DNA of 64,000 bases from Salipiger abyssi (lineage in GTDB: Bacteria; Pseudomonadota; Alphaproteobacteria; Rhodobacterales; Rhodobacteraceae), in assembly GCF_001975705.1 (NCBI RefSeq), contig NZ_CP015093.1, positions 744,001-808,000 on the forward strand, in the 5' to 3' direction. Below, piece by piece: positions 60,764 to 64,000 of the stretch (positions are counted from its first letter, which is position 1; every line of letters starts with the position of its first letter). Both the position numbers and the translations under genes were made by a program. The notes beneath the pieces were generated by a model, which was given only the letters and a program-made list of their open reading frames with translations, was not told the DNA's origin and ran no database searches.

Positions 60764-61128
60764 TCGTGGCCGGGTTCGGATTTCGCGGCGCGGCCACGCC
60801 GGAGAGCCTGCGCGACGCCTATGACCGCGCGCGCGCGGGCGACACCGCGACCCGCATCGCCACCGCCGCCGACAAGGCCGAAAGCCCCGCCTTCCGCGCC
60901 TTTGCGCAATCGCTCGGCCTGCCGGTTGTGCCGGTGCCGCCGCAACGCCTGACACATCAGGCCACCCTCACCCGCTCCGCCGCGTCGCAAACCGCGCGCG
61001 GCACCGGGTCGGTGGCCGAAGCCGCCGCCCTCGCCGCCGCCGGACCGCAGGCCCGGCTCGTCGGCGCGCGGGCGATTTCCGAAGACCGTCTGGCCACCTG
61101 CGCGCTGGCCTGGGGAGAGACCACATGA
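60760..61128 (+). CDS. cobE: CobE/CbiG C-terminal-like protein
   Basis: A 122-residue protein with the CobE/CbiG_C pattern: '[15 protein letters not shown]' at the start, '[16 protein letters not shown]', and '[19 protein letters not shown]' near the end. CobE is required for cobalamin synthesis in Pseudomonas denitrificans, where it may bind hydrogenobyrinic acid. It starts with GTG overlapping the cobL stop, and its own stop overlaps the cobM start. Confidence 0.92.
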   Translation: MIVAGFGFRGAATPESLRDAYDRARAGDTATRIATAADKAESPAFRAFAQSLGLPVVPVPPQRLTHQATLTRSAASQTARGTGSVAEAAALAAAGPQARLVGARAISEDRLATCALAWGETT

Positions 61129-61934
61129 CCGTTCATTTCATCGGCGCCGGCCCCGGCGCCCCCGACCTGCTGACCCTGCGCGGCCGCGACATCATCGCCG
61201 CCTGCCCGGTCTGCCTCTATGCCGGCTCGCTGGTGCCCGAGGCGATCCTGGCGCATTGCCCCGAGGGCGCGCGGATCGTCAACACCGCGCCGATGGATCT
61301 CGACGCGATCCTCGACGAGATCCGCGCCGCCCATGACAAGGGGCAGGACGTGGCGCGGCTGCATTCCGGCGATCTCTCGGTCTGGTCGGCCATGGGCGAA
61401 CAGATGCGGCGGCTGCGCGAGCTGGACATCCCGGTCTCCGTCACCCCCGGCGTGCCCGCCTTCGCCGCCGCCGCCGCCGCGCTCGGCACCGAGCTGACCC
61501 TGCCGGGTCTCGCGCAATCGGTGGTGCTCACCCGCACGCCGGGCCGCGCCTCCTCCATGCCCGAGGGCGAGACGCTGAGCAATTTCGCCGCCACCGGCGC
61601 GACGCTGGCCATTCACCTCTCGATCCAGAACCTTTCCCGCGTGGTGGCCGACCTCTCTCCCGCCTATGGCACGGATTGCCCCGTCGCCGTGGTCTACCGC
61701 GCGAGCTGGCCCGACGAGCGCATCGTCCGGGGCACGCTCGGCGATATCGAAGAGGCGCTCGGCGAGGGCATCTCGCGCACCGCGCTGATCCTCGTAGGGC
61801 CGGCGCTTGCCGGCGAGGGCTTTGCCGAAAGCTGCCTCTACGCGGCGGGATACGACCGCCGCTACCGCCCGCAAAGCGCCGAAAGCCCGTGGTCGGGCTG
61901 GCGCCCCGAAGGCGAGGAGCGCAACAATGGCTGA
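61125..61934 (+). CDS. cobM: CobM, precorrin-4 C11-methyltransferase
   Basis: A 269-residue tetrapyrrole methyltransferase: '[18 protein letters not shown]' at the start, '[13 protein letters not shown]', '[15 protein letters not shown]' and '[18 protein letters not shown]'. It methylates C11 to give precorrin-5. The start overlaps the cobE stop, and the end overlaps the cobB start by eight bases. Confidence 0.97.
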   Translation: MTVHFIGAGPGAPDLLTLRGRDIIAACPVCLYAGSLVPEAILAHCPEGARIVNTAPMDLDAILDEIRAAHDKGQDVARLHSGDLSVWSAMGEQMRRLRELDIPVSVTPGVPAFAAAAAALGTELTLPGLAQSVVLTRTPGRASSMPEGETLSNFAATGATLAIHLSIQNLSRVVADLSPAYGTDCPVAVVYRASWPDERIVRGTLGDIEEALGEGISRTALILVGPALAGEGFAESCLYAAGYDRRYRPQSAESPWSGWRPEGEERNNG

Positions 61935-63243
61935 GATGCCGGGCCTGCTGATCTCGGCGCCCTCTTCGGGCACCGGCAAGACCACCGTGGTGCTGGGGCT
62001 TTTGCGGGCGCTGGCCGAGGACGGGCTGCGCGTGCAGCCCTTCAAATCCGGCCCCGATTACATCGACCCGGCCTTTCACCGCGCCGCCAGCGGGCGGGCC
62101 TCGTTCAACCTCGACAGCTGGGCGATGGGAGACGGTCTGCTTTCCTCCATCGCGGCGCAGGCGGCGGGCGCGGATCTTTGCATCGCCGAGGGCTCCATGG
62201 GGCTCTATGACGGGGTGGCGACACGCGGGCAGAGCGGCTTCGGCAGCAGCGCCGAGACCGCGCGCCGCATGGGCTGGCCGGTGGTGCTGGTGCTGGATGT
62301 GGGCGGTCAGGCGCAATCCGCCGCCGCCACAGCGCTCGGCTTTGCCAGCTACGACCGCGAGCTGCCCTTTGCCGGGGTGATCCTGAACCGCGTCGCCTCG
62401 CCCCGCCACGAGCGGCTGATCCGGCTGGGGATGGAGCGCGCCGGTCTGCCGGTGCTGGGGGTGCTGCCAAGGCGCGGCGACCTCACCCTGCCCGAGCGGC
62501 ATCTGGGGCTGATCCAGGCGGTGGAACATCCGGATCTGGAAACCGCCATCGCGGGCTATGCGGCCTTCCTGCGCGCCCATGTGGATCTGGGCGCGCTCAA
62601 ATCCGCCGCGCGCGGTCTGCCCCTGCCCGCAGAGCCGGCGCCACTGCCCCGCCCGCCCGCGCAGCGCATCGCGCTGGCGCAGGACGCGGCGTTTTCCTTC
62701 ACCTATCCGCACCTGCTCGAAGGCTGGCGCGCGGCAGGGGCCGAGATCCTGCCGTTCTCGCCGCTGGCCGACGAGCCGCCCGCGCCCGAGGCCGATCTGG
62801 TCTGGCTGCCCGGCGGCTATCCCGAGCTGCACGCCGGAAAGCTGGCGGCGGCGGAACGGTTCCGCGCCGGGCTTTGCACCCATGCCGAGACCAAGCCGGT
62901 GCATGGCGAATGCGGCGGCTACATGGCACTCGGTGCGGCGCTGATCGACAAGGAAGGCGTACGTCACCAGATGGCCGGGCTGCTGGGGCTGGTGACGAGC
63001 TATGAACGCCGCAAGTTCCATCTCGGCTATCGCCGGGCGGTGCTGGAGGCGCCCCTGCCCGGCCACGCCCCCGGCGCCGCGCTGCGCGGGCACGAATTCC
63101 ATTACTCGACCATTCTGGAACAGCCCGACGCGCCGCTCGCCCGCGTCGCCGATGCGGATGGCAACCCGGTGCCCGAGACCGGCTCGCACCGGGGCCATGT
63201 GAGTGGTACCTTCTTTCACCTGATCGCGGAGGCGCCGGCATGA
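61927..63243 (+). CDS. cobB: CobB, (hydrogeno)byrinic acid a,c-diamide synthase
   Basis: A 438-residue amidotransferase with an N-terminal ATP-binding domain ('[19 protein letters not shown]' near residues 10-28, '[13 protein letters not shown]') and a C-terminal type I glutamine amidotransferase domain with its nucleophile in '[12 protein letters not shown]'. It amidates the a and c carboxylates. Start chosen at 61927; the frame extends into cobM without homology. The stop overlaps the cobA start. Confidence 0.97.
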   Translation: MAEMPGLLISAPSSGTGKTTVVLGLLRALAEDGLRVQPFKSGPDYIDPAFHRAASGRASFNLDSWAMGDGLLSSIAAQAAGADLCIAEGSMGLYDGVATRGQSGFGSSAETARRMGWPVVLVLDVGGQAQSAAATALGFASYDRELPFAGVILNRVASPRHERLIRLGMERAGLPVLGVLPRRGDLTLPERHLGLIQAVEHPDLETAIAGYAAFLRAHVDLGALKSAARGLPLPAEPAPLPRPPAQRIALAQDAAFSFTYPHLLEGWRAAGAEILPFSPLADEPPAPEADLVWLPGGYPELHAGKLAAAERFRAGLCTHAETKPVHGECGGYMALGAALIDKEGVRHQMAGLLGLVTSYERRKFHLGYRRAVLEAPLPGHAPGAALRGHEFHYSTILEQPDAPLARVADADGNPVPETGSHRGHVSGTFFHLIAEAPA

Positions 63244-63974
63244 GCGGTTTCGTCAGTTTCGTGGGCTCCGGCCCCGGCGACCCGGAGCTTCTGACGCTGA
63301 AGGCGGTGGACCGGCTGAAGCGCGCCGATGCGGTGCTGTTCGACGACCTGTCCTCGGGCCCGGTGCTGAGCCATGCACGCAAGGGCGCGGATCTGGTGGG
63401 CGTCGGCAAGCGCGCCGGGCGGCCCTCGCCGCGCCAGCATCATGTGAGCCGGCTGCTGGTAGATTATGCGCAGACCGGCCAGCGGGTGGTACGGCTGAAA
63501 TCCGGCGATGGCGGGCTCTTCGGTCGGCTGGAGGAAGAGCTGGTGGCGCTGCGCGAGGCGGGCATTCCCTATGAGATCGTGCCCGGTGTGCCCTCCGCCG
63601 TGGCCGCCGCCGCCTGCGCCGGCATACCGCTGACCCGGCGGCTAACCGCGCGACGGGTGCAGTTCGTCACCGGCCACGATGCCGGCGGCGCGCTGCCCGA
63701 GGATCTCGATCTGGCCGCGCTTGCGGATCCCGGCACCTTCACCGTGGTCTTCATGGGCAAGCGGACCTTTCCCGCGCTTGTCGAAAAGCTGGTGGCACAC
63801 GGCCTGCCGGGCGACACGCCGGCGCTGCTGGCCGAGGCGGTCTCGACCCCCGAGCAGCGGCTGCACCGCAGCACGGTGGCATCCCTGGCCGATGAGCTCG
63901 CCGCCGGGCGCAGCGAGCGGCCGGCGCTCATCCTCTACGGGCCACTGGCCGAGCTGGGGGTGGGGTTTGACTGA
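63240..63974 (+). CDS. cobA: CobA, uroporphyrinogen-III C-methyltransferase
   Basis: A 244-residue SUMT: 'VSFVGSGPGDPELLTLKAVD' at the start, 'RLKSGDGGLFGRLEEE' near residues 83-98, 'VPGVPSAVAAAACAGIPLTRR' split by the usual GIPLT motif, and 'VVFMGKRTFPALVEKL'. It makes precorrin-2 by methylating C2 and C7, the branch point from heme. The first enzyme of the pathway is thus encoded near the end of the operon. Confidence 0.96.
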   Translation: MSGFVSFVGSGPGDPELLTLKAVDRLKRADAVLFDDLSSGPVLSHARKGADLVGVGKRAGRPSPRQHHVSRLLVDYAQTGQRVVRLKSGDGGLFGRLEEELVALREAGIPYEIVPGVPSAVAAAACAGIPLTRRLTARRVQFVTGHDAGGALPEDLDLAALADPGTFTVVFMGKRTFPALVEKLVAHGLPGDTPALLAEAVSTPEQRLHRSTVASLADELAAGRSERPALILYGPLAELGVGFD

Positions 63975-64000
63975 GCTCTGGCTGATCGGCATCGGCACCG
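63967..64000 (+). CDS. cobF: CobF, precorrin-6A synthase (start only, runs off the window)
   Basis: Only 11 codons are visible. A TTG start at 63967 overlaps the end of cobA and reads MTELWLIGIGT, matching the N-terminus expected of CobF/tetrapyrrole methyltransferases ('LLIGIGxG'). GGGGTGGGG lies just before. CobF is the only missing methylation step of the aerobic route in this operon, which supports the call. Confidence 0.65.
   Translation, partial: MTELWLIGIGT

Noticed and set aside
58046..60955. A 969-residue minus-strand frame across cobJ, cobK and cobL
   Set aside because: It is in a different frame from cobK and has no protein-like features. The named genes on both strands explain the region.
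1..64000. CRISPR arrays, insertion sequences, prophage or integrative elements
   Set aside because: I saw no regularly spaced repeats, transposase, integrase or phage structural genes, and no tRNA-associated direct repeat.

Overview
The window is high-GC DNA from an alphaproteobacterium, almost certainly a Rhodobacterales (Roseobacter-type) marine bacterium. This rests on the gene families and their order: a Paracoccus-type sox locus, the DUF1013/TrcR cell-cycle regulator, DciA, the thrC-M16 peptidase-GNAT string, a Tad pilus locus with 'AVTVDW' pilins, and the aerobic cob pathway. About 58 genes are supported, plus one elongator tRNA-Met and one cobalamin riboswitch. I see no rRNA, CRISPR array, insertion sequence or prophage.

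Layout. 1-5011: thiosulfate oxidation (soxA partial, Z, Y, X, W, V on the minus strand; soxS, soxR, soxT on plus), with probable SoxR operators in the soxS/soxV and soxW/soxX gaps. 5095-5682: ribE. 5774-10347: Kdo-linked capsule genes (kpsS, a Wza/KpsD-like lipoprotein, kpsC). 10443-14623: ybaB-recR, dps, trcR, a T2 ribonuclease and a sulfotransferase. 14734-20072: an acyl-CoA synthetase, a Tat-exported nitroreductase, a membrane protein that looks like a metallopeptidase without its zinc site, and a SPOR protein. 20139-24815: nucleoside salvage operon cdd-deoA-deoB-add, followed by upp. 24997-28593: alkB, mutY, dciA-like and a DsbA-family protein. 28733-32642: surf1-thrC-M16 peptidase-GNAT. 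32649-37053: a divergent MerR/DUF2938 pair, a metallo-hydrolase, an FAD dehydrogenase and a lytic transglycosylase. 37412-49554: Tad (Flp) pilus locus with two pilins, cpaB, cpaC, an OmpA lipoprotein, cpaE, cpaF, tadB, tadC, two TPR lipoproteins, a prepilin peptidase and an unusual winged-helix/AAA ATPase. 49590-50253: a PliG-like lysozyme inhibitor and tRNA-Met. 50455 to the end: a B12 riboswitch followed by a DUF1636 gene and cobW-N-G-H-I-J-(K, opposite strand)-L-E-M-B-A-F.

How the parts work together. SoxR probably senses sulfane sulfur and controls both sox transcription units; SoxT would import a sulfur substrate, while SoxV, SoxW and SoxS supply reductant to the periplasmic Sox enzymes. 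The cob genes encode most steps from uroporphyrinogen III to cob(II)yrinic acid a,c-diamide by the oxygen-dependent route (CobG, CobF, CobN), under one riboswitch whose likely output is a hairpin over the first ribosome-binding site. The Tad genes encode pilins, secretin, ATPase, platform and peptidase, but no TadE/TadF/TadG pseudopilin gene is seen here.

The least described features are small. Six copies of a bipartite intergenic motif lie at gene 3' ends. A GC hairpin with the same 10-base left arm occurs twice just after stop codons. Two perfect hairpins share two bases. cobK lies on the opposite strand with its start codon overlapping that of cobL. The ATPase at the end of the Tad locus and the DUF1636 protein are the best candidates for uncharacterised functions.
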